Below the pieces are notes generated by a model. The model worked only from the letters and a program-made list of their open reading frames with translations. It was not told the DNA's origin and did not search any database. The translations under genes and the position numbers were made by a program. Of a stretch of DNA of 64,000 bases, positions 1 through 8,365 are shown piece by piece. The DNA comes from Chitinophaga varians (GTDB lineage Bacteria > Bacteroidota > Bacteroidia > Chitinophagales > Chitinophagaceae). The DNA is taken from NCBI RefSeq assembly GCF_012641275.1, contig NZ_JABAIA010000001.1, positions 3,224,001 to 3,288,000 on the forward strand, read 5' to 3'. The number at the start of each line of letters is the position of its first letter. The stretch's first letter is position 1.

Positions 1-1
1 T

Positions 2-994
2 TACGGCGTTGGCGTGGATATCGGATGCCGTATGTGTCTGAGCATACTGGACCTGCCGGTAGATAGCCTGACCACCAAAGCCGGTGAATATGAAAAGGCC
101 CTGAAGAACAAAACCAAATTCGGCGCCGGCGCCGAGTGGAAAAGGAATGACGACGATGCCGTACTGGAAAGAAACGAGTTCAGGGAAATTCAGATACTGC
201 GTAGCCTGCAGGCCAAAGCCGCCGGTCAACTGGGAACTTCCGGTTCCGGCAACCACTTTGTGGAATGGGGCGTGGTGACCATCACCGATGCCGGCAACGA
301 ATGGGGCCTGGCCCCAGGTGATTATGTGGCCGTGTTGTCGCATTCCGGGTCGCGTGGCCTGGGTGCACAGGTAGCCGGACATTATACCCGGCTGGCCAAA
401 GAGCTTTGTGTGTTGCCAAAAGACGCACAGCACCTGGCGTGGCTGGACCTGAACACAGAAGCAGGGCAGGAGTACTGGCTGGCGATGAACCTGGCCGGTG
501 ATTACGCTTCTGCATGTCACCACCTGATCCATAAACGGCTGATCGCTGAGATGGGCGCCACTATGCTGGCGCGGGTGGAGAACCATCATAACTTCGCCTG
601 GAAGGAAATGCATCATGGCAAAGAGCTGATTGTACATCGTAAAGGCGCTACTCCCGCAGGGAAAGGCGTGCTGGGTATTATTCCCGGCTCTATGACCGCG
701 CCCGGCTTTATTGTACGGGGAAAAGGTGAAACTACCAGCCTGCATTCCGCGTCGCACGGCGCCGGACGGCAGATGTCGCGTACAAAAGCCATCGCTTCCA
801 TTACCAACGAGGAAATGAGGAAAATGCTACAGGATAATGGCGTAACCCTGATCGGGGGTGGACTGGACGAGGCGCCAGGGGCTTATAAGGACATCCATAC
901 CGTGATGGCCGCGCAGGCCGATCTGGTGGAGGTTGTAGGTCAGTTCCAGCCTAAAATGGTGCGGATGGCCGATGGCGGACCAGCGGAAGACTAG
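2..994 (+). CDS. rtcB: RtcB family RNA ligase, 5' end cut off by the window
   Basis: Member of the RtcB RNA-splicing ligase family, which joins 2',3'-cyclic phosphate or 3'-phosphate RNA ends to 5'-OH ends using Mn and GTP. About 330 residues are visible. The reading frame is open to the left edge, with GVGVDIGCRM at the very start, so the true start lies outside the window; a GTG at 14 is internal to the protein. Family landmarks seen in order are the metal-binding GSGNHF, SHSGSRGLG, NHHNF, and SHGAGR, which carries the guanylated histidine. The C-terminal region has GGGLDEAPGAYKD. In bacteria RtcB acts in RNA repair. No partner (rtcA, rtcR or prfH) is visible because the upstream side is missing. 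The family call is secure; the physiological target is not visible. Confidence 0.95.
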   Translation, partial: YGVGVDIGCRMCLSILDLPVDSLTTKAGEYEKALKNKTKFGAGAEWKRNDDDAVLERNEFREIQILRSLQAKAAGQLGTSGSGNHFVEWGVVTITDAGNEWGLAPGDYVAVLSHSGSRGLGAQVAGHYTRLAKELCVLPKDAQHLAWLDLNTEAGQEYWLAMNLAGDYASACHHLIHKRLIAEMGATMLARVENHHNFAWKEMHHGKELIVHRKGATPAGKGVLGIIPGSMTAPGFIVRGKGETTSLHSASHGAGRQMSRTKAIASITNEEMRKMLQDNGVTLIGGGLDEAPGAYKDIHTVMAAQADLVEVVGQFQPKMVRMADGGPAED

Positions 995-1024
995 TTGATG
1001 ACTAAATAGATATATGCAATGTCG

Positions 1025-1070
1025 CAAAGGCGGGAGACGGCTGTCAGCTGTTTTCCGCCCTTTGTTTTTT
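1025..1070 (+). terminator. Intrinsic terminator after rtcB
   Basis: The arms CAAAGGCGG (1025-1033) and CCGCCCTTTG (1055-1064) pair with one bulged base and are followed by six T. It lies 30 bp after the rtcB stop. Confidence 0.75.
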
Positions 1071-1161
1071 ATAGTCTACAAATTTAGTAGGATATTAGAA
1101 ATATATTTTCTAATATTGTTACCAGTTACCACCAATAACAAGATTTACAAAACCCCTGCAC

Positions 1162-2442
1162 ATGGGCTGGCACCATGCGGGGATACCTGTGTTTTCATTT
1201 TTAGCAGTTAAAATTTTTATCAAAGTGCATTTGAATTTTCTGGCATTGGCGGTTCCTTTTTTTCTGACATTCATGGGTTTGGAGTATCTGGTGGCACACA
1301 AAAAAGGGAAGCGTTATTTTAAGTTCAAGGATTCCGTGGCCAACATCAGTGTAGGCATTGCTGAGCGATTGCTCGATACCTTCACGGTAGGGATTTTTTA
1401 TTTTCTATATGAGTACCTGCACCGGCACTACGCCTTGTTTGATATCAAACCCGGCGTGCTACTATGGGTGGCGTTGCTGGTTTGTACTGATTTTATCTGG
1501 TATTGGTATCACCGGTTGGCACATGAGGTGACTTTGTTCTGGTGCGCGCATGTGGTGCATCATCAGAGTGAGGAGTTCAACTATACGGTATCTGCCCGTA
1601 TCACCGTTTTCCAGGCGTTTATCCGTACGGGGTTCTGGGCGGTATTGCCGGTTATCGGATTTCCGCCGGCGATGATCACCAGTATGTTGCTGGTGCACGG
1701 GTTGTATCCTTTTTTCATTCATACCCGTACCATCGGGAAGTTGGGCATCCTGGAGTACATTCTGGTGACGCCGTCACATCACCGGGTGCATCATGCCAGC
1801 AACCCGAAGTACCTGGATAAAAACTACGGCGATGTATTCATTATCTGGGACAAGCTGTTTGGTACTTTTCAGAAAGAGGAAGAAGAGCCCGTATATGGTC
1901 TTACCAAACCGCTCGAGAGCAACAGTTTTCTATGGCAGCATTTTCATTTTATACTGGAGATGTGGTATTCCGTCAGGAGAACGAACGGATGGCGGAGCAA
2001 GCTGCGGGTGGTTTTTGGAAAGCCTGATTATGTAGATCCTGCGGCGCGGGAGGTATTGGAAGAAACGTTCCTGGTAAGGGACCGCACTATAACGGAAACG
2101 CCTAAACTAAATAATTATGTGGTGTGGCAGATGGCTGCCACACTCACATTATTGTTTGTTTTTTTATTGCTGGAGCACTATGTGCCGGTATTTGTACAGG
2201 TATGTGTTTCACTGTTGATCCTGCTTACGCTGATGAACTGTGGCGCCATCCTGGAGCAGAAACGCTGGGTGTTTTACCTGGAGTATGCCCGTTACAGCGT
2301 TTTGTGTTTTGCCTTGTACTATTACTGGCCGCATCCTTCCCTGCTTACACTGGCGGCGCTGGTATTAACAACGGCGCTTTATTTCCAGTCGCGGCTGAAA
2401 GAGCGGTATTACCGGCTGGTATACGGTTATACCCGTACGTAG
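1162..2442 (+). CDS. Sterol desaturase / fatty acid hydroxylase superfamily protein (AGMO-like)
   Basis: Integral membrane di-iron hydroxylase of the sterol desaturase superfamily. The three histidine clusters are visible: HRLAH at about residues 117-121, HVVHH at about 130-134, and HRVHH at about 212-216. The layout (about 426 residues, extra hydrophobic segments after the last box) resembles bacterial relatives of alkylglycerol monooxygenase, which attack ether lipids; this substrate is inference. The ATG at 1162 may be too early, since residues 1-23 are unlike the family; the TTG at 1231 or the ATG at 1273 are alternatives. The 3' end overlaps the convergent DUF5009 gene by 16 bp, so the two genes share no separate terminator. 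Confidence 0.85.
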   Translation: MGWHHAGIPVFSFLAVKIFIKVHLNFLALAVPFFLTFMGLEYLVAHKKGKRYFKFKDSVANISVGIAERLLDTFTVGIFYFLYEYLHRHYALFDIKPGVLLWVALLVCTDFIWYWYHRLAHEVTLFWCAHVVHHQSEEFNYTVSARITVFQAFIRTGFWAVLPVIGFPPAMITSMLLVHGLYPFFIHTRTIGKLGILEYILVTPSHHRVHHASNPKYLDKNYGDVFIIWDKLFGTFQKEEEEPVYGLTKPLESNSFLWQHFHFILEMWYSVRRTNGWRSKLRVVFGKPDYVDPAAREVLEETFLVRDRTITETPKLNNYVVWQMAATLTLLFVFLLLEHYVPVFVQVCVSLLILLTLMNCGAILEQKRWVFYLEYARYSVLCFALYYYWPHPSLLTLAALVLTTALYFQSRLKERYYRLVYGYTRT

Positions 2443-3548
2443 ATTTTCTTTTTGTCCATCCAGTAGCCTATGGCGGCGAACGCGCATACATGGAAGAGGG
2501 CAAACAGGAAGGAGCCTACCATATTGCCGCCGATGGGCTGAAAGACGTTCTGGTACAGCCAGGAATACATATTCTGGCCGGGCACAGGGCGTATCAGCAG
2601 GTATAACTTTACCACTACGCCGGACAGCACGTAGATAAAGAGCGGGTTTTTACCGAATACAGTGAAAAAGGTCGTCCACCTGGTGAGCCCGCGGAACTCT
2701 ACGATATACATGAGGATGGAGAGCAGCAGCAGTGCGATGCCTACTGTGTAGAGCACATAGGAGCTGGTCCATATTTTTTTGTTGATAGGAAATACCATGT
2801 CCCAGCAGAGTGCGGCGAAGATGAGGATACATCCCATGATCATCAGGCGGGCGAGCATTTCATAGGTTTTACCTTTTTCCTGGATGAATTTACCGGCCAG
2901 GTATCCGAAGATAACATTGCAGATAGCGGGAAAAGTGCTGAGAATGCCTTCCGGGTCGAAGGGTACTCCTTCTCCTTTGTACATATGATTTTCTCCGAGG
3001 ATCAACTTGTCGAGCGGCAGGCCGGCATAACCTTCGAGGCTATACGGGTCGCCGGTGCCGAAAGCTATCAGGACGAACCAGTAGGCGAGCAGGATAACGC
3101 AGGCTGCCACGAAGGCGCCTTTGTCTTTCAGGTAGTGGACAATGAAAGCTGCAGCGCCGTAGCAGAGCGCGATACGGGGGAATACGCCCAGGATGCGCAG
3201 GCTGCTGAGGGGTTTCATGACCAGCTGGCCATCGGCCCATTTCACGAAAGGGAACCAGTTGAGCAGCAGGCCGATACCGAATATCAGCAGGGTGCGGGTG
3301 AGTATTTTCCGGATAACCGCCGCGTTGCCGGCTTCGGCGTATTTTTTCATGGCAAAGCTCATCGCGTTGCCTACGGCGAAGAGGAAAAAGGGAAATACCA
3401 GGTCGGTGGGCGTACAGCCGTGCCATTTGGCATGTTCCAGTGGCGCGTACACATACTCCCAGCTACCGGGATTGTTGACGAGGATCATGGCGGCTACCGT
3501 CAGTCCGCGGAAGACGTCCAGTGATAAGAAACGTTGCGATGCAGTCAC
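2427..3548 (-). CDS. DUF5009 / heparan-alpha-glucosaminide N-acetyltransferase-like membrane protein
   Basis: A polytopic membrane protein of 373 residues. The N-terminus carries the LSLDVFRG and MILVNNPGSW motifs typical of the DUF5009/HGSNAT/NagX group, and is followed by HAKWHGCTPTDLVFPFFLF. About ten hydrophobic helices are readable. Human HGSNAT transfers acetyl from cytosolic acetyl-CoA across the membrane to glucosamine; the bacterial homologues are thought to acetylate sugars. Which sugar is used here is unknown. It converges on and overlaps the upstream sterol desaturase-like gene by 16 bp. The initiator ATG at 3548 precedes TASQRFLSLD, the usual family start. The family call is firm and the reaction is inferred. 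Confidence 0.85.
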   Translation of the reverse strand: MTASQRFLSLDVFRGLTVAAMILVNNPGSWEYVYAPLEHAKWHGCTPTDLVFPFFLFAVGNAMSFAMKKYAEAGNAAVIRKILTRTLLIFGIGLLLNWFPFVKWADGQLVMKPLSSLRILGVFPRIALCYGAAAFIVHYLKDKGAFVAACVILLAYWFVLIAFGTGDPYSLEGYAGLPLDKLILGENHMYKGEGVPFDPEGILSTFPAICNVIFGYLAGKFIQEKGKTYEMLARLMIMGCILIFAALCWDMVFPINKKIWTSSYVLYTVGIALLLLSILMYIVEFRGLTRWTTFFTVFGKNPLFIYVLSGVVVKLYLLIRPVPGQNMYSWLYQNVFQPIGGNMVGSFLFALFHVCAFAAIGYWMDKKKIYVRV

Positions 3549-3617
3549 TATAGGATTATTTGGTTGTTTGGTAATTCGCCAAGATAACTATTATAGTGAA
3601 GGAACGCAACTGGTAAG

Positions 3618-4121
3618 TTAGTGCCGCAGCACCTGGGTCTTGAGTATTTTACGGGCGAAGTGGATCCGGCTTTTGATGGTCCCGAGCGGTTCCTGGAGGA
3701 TATCTGCTATTTCAAAGTATTTGTATCCTTCGTAATACAGGAGGAACGGTTGTTTAAAGATTTGTGGGAGGTGATAGACCGCGACGTGTATGTCTTTCAT
3801 CCGGAGGTTAGTGTCTGCTTTGTTGCTGGTGGGGCTTTGCTGGTAATTGAGGAAAAAATCGCTGACACTGGGTTCGGCTATCATCCGGTTTTTGGCTTTT
3901 TTCCGGTAGTGGTTGATAAAGATGTTACGCATAATGGTAAACAGCCAGGCGCGGATGTTAGTGCCTTCCAGGTATTTTTCCTGGTTGGAGAGGGCCCGGA
4001 ACAGGGTTTCCTGGTATAGGTCTTTAGCCTGTTCAGCATCTTTGGTAAGGGTAAACGCAAAGGGTTTCAGGAAATCAGCGTTTCCGACAAGCAAGGTGTT
4101 AAATTCAACAGATGACATCAT
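3618..4121 (-). CDS. RNA polymerase ECF-type sigma-70 factor
   Basis: A 167-residue extracytoplasmic-function sigma factor. Region 2 shows DAEQAKDLYQETLFRAL (about residues 28-44) and the RAWLFTIMRNIFINHYRK segment (about 58-75). Region 4 shows the helix-turn-helix YFEIADILQEPLGTIKSRIHFARKIL (in pieces across about 135-160). No C-terminal extension is present. Many Bacteroidota ECF sigmas pair with a FecR-type anti-sigma factor, but no such gene is adjacent, so its signal and regulon are not visible. It is transcribed away from the polysaccharide operon, from which it is separated by about 540 bp of non-coding DNA. The ATG pair at 4121/4118 makes the exact start ambiguous by one codon. Confidence 0.93.
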   Translation of the reverse strand: MMSSVEFNTLLVGNADFLKPFAFTLTKDAEQAKDLYQETLFRALSNQEKYLEGTNIRAWLFTIMRNIFINHYRKKAKNRMIAEPSVSDFFLNYQQSPTSNKADTNLRMKDIHVAVYHLPQIFKQPFLLYYEGYKYFEIADILQEPLGTIKSRIHFARKILKTQVLRH

Positions 4122-4445
4122 GTTTCAGGTTTTGGCTTAACTGAATGAACGGAACCGCACAGCGTCAAGCTTTCACAGAATATTTAATAAAAAACTGGTT
4201 TACAATGGTTTAAGGATATGTTATTGGTTGCTATATGGTTTTTTGAGTGGTCCGGTGCCTTAAAAATTGATTCTGGGTGGTCAGAAAATAACAACAGGTC
4301 TGATCAGCATGACTCTCTGATAGTATTAACGAGAAAAAGGGAAAAATGGATTGAAAATGTTTCAGTTATATTGAGGGTGATGGATTAATAATTTTTTTAT
4401 ATTATAATATACTTAAAGTTAATAGGAAACTTACCGAAGTACTTT

Positions 4446-4607
4446 TATTTTTGTTAACCTTGCCGGAGGAAGCGGGTATATGTTCCAACGCTTATCGGAA
4501 ATTATCTAACGATTTCAAAACAAAACGGTTAGCTAAACCGATTCCTGTCACATTTATATGTTATTTTTAATAGATTTGCAGCTTGTTTGGCTACCCCCTC
4601 AGGGGTA
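4446..4607 (+). promoter_or_regulatory. Putative promoter and leader of the polysaccharide operon
   Basis: The 4122-4665 gap holds no convincing gene. Two TAnnTTTG (-7 type) matches lie upstream of the first operon gene: TATTTTTG at 4446-4453 and TAGATTTG at 4571-4578. Neither has a clear TTTG at -33. Just after the second is a short perfect inverted repeat, TACCCC (4592-4597) and GGGGTA (4602-4607) around CTCA. It would sit in the 5' untranslated leader and may be an operator or RNA hairpin. The promoter calls are by eye only. Confidence 0.4.
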
Positions 4608-4665
4608 TGGCACCTTACAAGTGTTTTCCAGAAAGGTATTCGAGAAGTTTTTATCCTATTAATAC

Positions 4666-7170
4666 ATGTTCAGAAAATTATTGCTGCTACAGCTTTTCCT
4701 GTTTATTGGCTATTGTGTGACCGCGCAGAATCCAGCATTATCCAAAGAACAAATCCGGCAGATGAAGGTTGACAATCTGAGCGACGATCAGGTGCGTCAG
4801 CTGGTGGCTGAGATGAAAAAGAATAATATGTCTTTTTCAGATATTGACACCTATGCACAACAGAAGGGTATTCCTGATATTGAGGTGAGCAAGCTGAAAA
4901 GCCGTATCCAGCAGATGGGCCTGGACAAAGAGCTGGACCAGAACCAGAAGAACAAGGAGAAAAACAAAAAGGACAAGGAGGATGAGGAAGGTAGCCGCAA
5001 GGTCGATGATGATATGACCGAAGACACCACGACTGGGAGCAAAGAAAAGCCACAAACCCGGGAAGAGCGGGAAAGGGAAAAGCGTCGTAAGAAGATTTTC
5101 GGATCGGAGCTTTTTAACAATAAGAACCTGACGTTTGAACCCAACCTCAAAATGCCAACGCCGCCCAATTATCGTCTGGCTGCCAATGATGAAATTCTCA
5201 TAGATGTATATGGATATTCCGAGGTACAGCATCGTCTGAAAGTAACGCCTGACGGCTATATCCGTATCCCCAACCTGGGGCCGGTGTATGTGAACGGATT
5301 AACCATGGAGGAAGCTAAAAACAGGATTACCAAGCAATTAGCGACCATTTACAGTGGTATAAAGTCTGGCAACACTTCCGTTCAGATTTCGTTGGGTAAT
5401 ATCCGTAGTATCCGGGTATTGTTGATTGGAGAGGTAGTGAACCCTGGTTCCTACACGATCCCTTCACTGGCCACTGTGGCAAACGCGTTGTATGTTTCAG
5501 GTGGCCCTACGGAAAATGGGTCATTCCGCAATATACAGGTGATCCGTAATGGCTCAACCGCAGCTACTTTTGACTTGTACGATTTCCTTGCCCGGGGCGA
5601 CCTCAGCAATAACATTGTGTTGCAGGACCAGGACATTGTGAAGGTAAACCCCTATAAGACACGGGTGGAACTGATTGGGGAAGTGAAGCGGCAGGCCATC
5701 TTTGAAGCGAAGGACAATGAAACGCTTCAGCAGATCCTTGATTACGCCGGCGGCTATACGGACAGGTCTTTCCGCGATGTTATCCGGGCTTACCGCGTAA
5801 ACAATAAAGAGCGGGAAGTGGTGAATGTTCCGGCCAGTGAAATAGCTTCGTTTAAATTAAAATCCGGGGACCAGTTTTTTATTGATTCTATTTTGAACCG
5901 GTTCAGCAACCGGGTGACCATTACCGGCGCCGTTTTTCATCCTGGCAACTATGCGCTGGAAGATAATATGACCATCAGCGACCTGATTAAACGGGCCGAT
6001 GGCGTGAAAGAAAATGCTGCTCTGTCAAGAGGGCTGATCCGTCGTTTACAATCGGACTATACACCCTCCTTTATTAACTTCAATGTACAGGATGCGCTGT
6101 CAGGTAAGTCAGCCATGCGGTTACAGAAAGAAGACAGTGTGATGATCTATTCCAAATTTGATCTTCGTGAAGAATATGAAGTGAGAATTGACGGAGAGGT
6201 GAATAAACCGGGCTATTTTAACTATGCCGACAGCATGCGGCTGGAAGACCTTATCCTGATAGCAGGCGGGCTTACTGACGCAGCTTCCCTGCAGGAAGTG
6301 GAAATCTCCCGCAGGAAACGTGGTGGAATGTATGATCCGAAAGACAGCACCAAAGCGATTGTAGAACGGTTCAATATCAATGCTGACCTCAGTAACAATC
6401 CGGAAGCGAAGGCTTTTGTATTACAACCTTTTGATGAAGTGGTGGTTCGCAAGTCGCCGGCGTATGCGTCACAGGCTAATGTGATGATCAGCGGAGAGGT
6501 GGTGTATCCTGGTGATTATACGATCAACAACCGTTCGGAGCGTATTTCGGATTTGATAAAAAGAACGGGTGGCCTCCGTCCGGAAGCATACCCGGAAGGC
6601 GCGGTAATGATGCGTAAGACGTTTATCAATGAAAGCGATAGTTCACTGCTGGCCAACAAGCTGCAGGTATTCTATAATAAGCTGCAGGACAGTACCGACA
6701 TTGCACGCGTGCAGGCCGCTGTAGACCGCAAGGAGCAATTGCTGGGTATTAATCTGGACCATATCATGAAACATCCCGGATCTAAATATGATTTGTTGCT
6801 GGAAGAAGGGGATGTGATCAGAGTGCCCAAGAAACTACAGACAGTGCAGTTGTTTGGAGAAGTTTATTTCCCGAAGAAGGTGCGGTTTGATGGTGGATAT
6901 AAGTTTAAGGATTATATCCATGGTGCAGGAGGTTTCACTGCACAGGCCATGAAGCGGAGGGCTTACATAGTATATGCTAATGGAGAAGTGAAGAACACTA
7001 AAAAAGTGTTTTTCTTTAATTCATATCCAAAGGTGAAGCCAGGAGCTGAAATTTATATACCTACCAGGAAAGAAAGAAAAGGTCTGAATGGTCAAGAAGG
7101 TGTAGCCATTGCCAGTGGATTGGCATCTGTGGCATTGGTAATTGTGACTATCCTTAATACAATTAAGTAG
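4666..7170 (+). CDS. Polysaccharide export protein with Poly_export and multiple SLBB domains (Wza-like)
   Basis: An 834-residue outer-membrane/periplasmic exporter. A signal peptide (MFRKLLLLQLFLFIGYCVTA) is followed by a helical segment and a strongly charged Lys/Glu/Asp linker (about residues 85-145). Then comes the Poly_export domain (YRLAANDEILIDVYGY, about 168-183) and at least five SLBB repeats, recognisable from recurring GEVxxPGxY/F cores. A C-terminal hydrophobic segment follows (about 808-830). Classical Wza is about 380 residues; the extra SLBB repeats are common in Bacteroidota. Lacking a lipobox cysteine, it may be anchored differently from Wza. It is the first gene of the operon, with Wzz 20 bp downstream, so it most likely forms the exit channel for the glycan built by the following genes. 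Confidence 0.9.
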   Translation: MFRKLLLLQLFLFIGYCVTAQNPALSKEQIRQMKVDNLSDDQVRQLVAEMKKNNMSFSDIDTYAQQKGIPDIEVSKLKSRIQQMGLDKELDQNQKNKEKNKKDKEDEEGSRKVDDDMTEDTTTGSKEKPQTREEREREKRRKKIFGSELFNNKNLTFEPNLKMPTPPNYRLAANDEILIDVYGYSEVQHRLKVTPDGYIRIPNLGPVYVNGLTMEEAKNRITKQLATIYSGIKSGNTSVQISLGNIRSIRVLLIGEVVNPGSYTIPSLATVANALYVSGGPTENGSFRNIQVIRNGSTAATFDLYDFLARGDLSNNIVLQDQDIVKVNPYKTRVELIGEVKRQAIFEAKDNETLQQILDYAGGYTDRSFRDVIRAYRVNNKEREVVNVPASEIASFKLKSGDQFFIDSILNRFSNRVTITGAVFHPGNYALEDNMTISDLIKRADGVKENAALSRGLIRRLQSDYTPSFINFNVQDALSGKSAMRLQKEDSVMIYSKFDLREEYEVRIDGEVNKPGYFNYADSMRLEDLILIAGGLTDAASLQEVEISRRKRGGMYDPKDSTKAIVERFNINADLSNNPEAKAFVLQPFDEVVVRKSPAYASQANVMISGEVVYPGDYTINNRSERISDLIKRTGGLRPEAYPEGAVMMRKTFINESDSSLLANKLQVFYNKLQDSTDIARVQAAVDRKEQLLGINLDHIMKHPGSKYDLLLEEGDVIRVPKKLQTVQLFGEVYFPKKVRFDGGYKFKDYIHGAGGFTAQAMKRRAYIVYANGEVKNTKKVFFFNSYPKVKPGAEIYIPTRKERKGLNGQEGVAIASGLASVALVIVTILNTIK

Positions 7171-7190
7171 TACTTAGTAGTCTTAGAAAA

Positions 7191-8276
7191 ATGGATATGG
7201 AAACAAATAGAGCTCAAGATCGTCCATCAGATGAGTTGTCTGTTAAGGAGTTTATTCTAAAATTAGTGGAGTGGTGGCGTTACCTGGTTAGCAAGCTGGT
7301 AATTATAGTGCTGATTTCCTTGGTTGGTGGGGCAATAGGAATTACTTACGCATATTGGAAAAAGGCATTGTATGTGGCCGAGCTCACCTTCGTTATGGAG
7401 GATGGAAAATCTAATCCACTAGGTGCCTATGCCGGCCTTGCAAGTCAGTTTGGAATTGACTTATCCAGTGGTGGCGGAAGCGGCGTTTTTTCCGGAGAGA
7501 ATATCCTGGAATTCTTACGATCAAGATATATAATCGAAAAGGCTTTGCTGTCGTCAATAGATGTAGGTAAGGAAAGGAAAACCCTCGCGGATTTATACAT
7601 TGATATAAATAATCTGCGAGAGACATGGAAAGATAAACCGGGGTTGTCTCAAATCAGCTTTCCAAGTGGTGAGGTGAGAAGCAGGTTCTCAAGACTTCAG
7701 GACAGTATAATATTTGAGATAGGCCAGAACATAAAGAAAGGCAATCTGGCTGTTGCAAAGCCTGATAAAAAGCTCGGGTTTATTCATGTTACCTGTGCCA
7801 GTACAAACGAAAATTTCAGTAAAGCTTTTACAGAAAAACTTGTTGCTGAGGCTATTGATTTTTATGTGCAAACAAAAACCAAACGAACGAAGGCCAATGT
7901 TGACAAGTTGCAGGCTAAGGCAGACTCTCTTGAGGCGTTATTAAACAAAAAGACATACTCTGCTGCAGTTTCGCAGGACCTGAATCTTAATCCTGCCCGA
8001 CGTTTAGCAACAGTTAATACTGAGCTACTGACAAGGGATAAACTTGTTTTACAAACGATGTATGGAGAGATCGTCAAAAATCTTGAAATGAGCCGTATGG
8101 CTATGTCTCAGGAAACTCCGATTATACAGATTGTGGACTCACCTATTTTACCGCTGGCAAAAAGCCGTCCGGGAAGAATCAAGTGCTTTGTTATTGGTGC
8201 AATATTATTTGGGTTTATCACAGTTTCATATATTATTATTCGACGGGTTATTCAGTCTGCTTTGAAAGGTAGTTGA
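7191..8276 (+). CDS. Wzz/chain-length determinant family protein
   Basis: A 361-residue inner-membrane co-polymerase. A transmembrane helix lies at about residues 33-55 (LVIIVLISLVGGAIGITYAY). A large periplasmic region contains a coiled coil (about 225-245), and a second helix follows the proline-rich PILPLAKSRPGR segment (about 320-345). This is the Wzz fold that sets glycan chain length. The C-terminus ends shortly after the second helix, so the BY-kinase domain of Wzc/Ptk proteins is absent, and no separate kinase gene follows. It is 20 bp downstream of the exporter gene, and its composition begins to turn AT-rich here. Confidence 0.88.
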   Translation: MDMETNRAQDRPSDELSVKEFILKLVEWWRYLVSKLVIIVLISLVGGAIGITYAYWKKALYVAELTFVMEDGKSNPLGAYAGLASQFGIDLSSGGGSGVFSGENILEFLRSRYIIEKALLSSIDVGKERKTLADLYIDINNLRETWKDKPGLSQISFPSGEVRSRFSRLQDSIIFEIGQNIKKGNLAVAKPDKKLGFIHVTCASTNENFSKAFTEKLVAEAIDFYVQTKTKRTKANVDKLQAKADSLEALLNKKTYSAAVSQDLNLNPARRLATVNTELLTRDKLVLQTMYGEIVKNLEMSRMAMSQETPIIQIVDSPILPLAKSRPGRIKCFVIGAILFGFITVSYIIIRRVIQSALKGS

Positions 8277-8299
8277 TCACTCTCAGGAGGGGTATATTA

Positions 8300-8365
8300 A
8301 TGAACGCACAAAATATGAAAATATATTATCGAGTCAGAGAGAAAATAGTAAAATGGGAGGCATAA
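8300..8365 (+). CDS. Possible 21-codon leader ORF overlapping the flippase start
   Basis: A short frame, MNAQNMKIYYRVREKIVKWEA, starts at ATG 8300 and stops at 8363-8365. It is 9 nt behind a textbook AGGAGG (8285-8290), which is very unusual in this phylum and is not seen before the neighbouring genes. Its last codons overlap the ATG of the next gene (8353) by 13 bp in another frame, which is the geometry of translational coupling. The peptide resembles nothing I recognise. It could be a real leader or chance; only the ribosome site argues for translation. Confidence 0.35.
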   Translation: MNAQNMKIYYRVREKIVKWEA

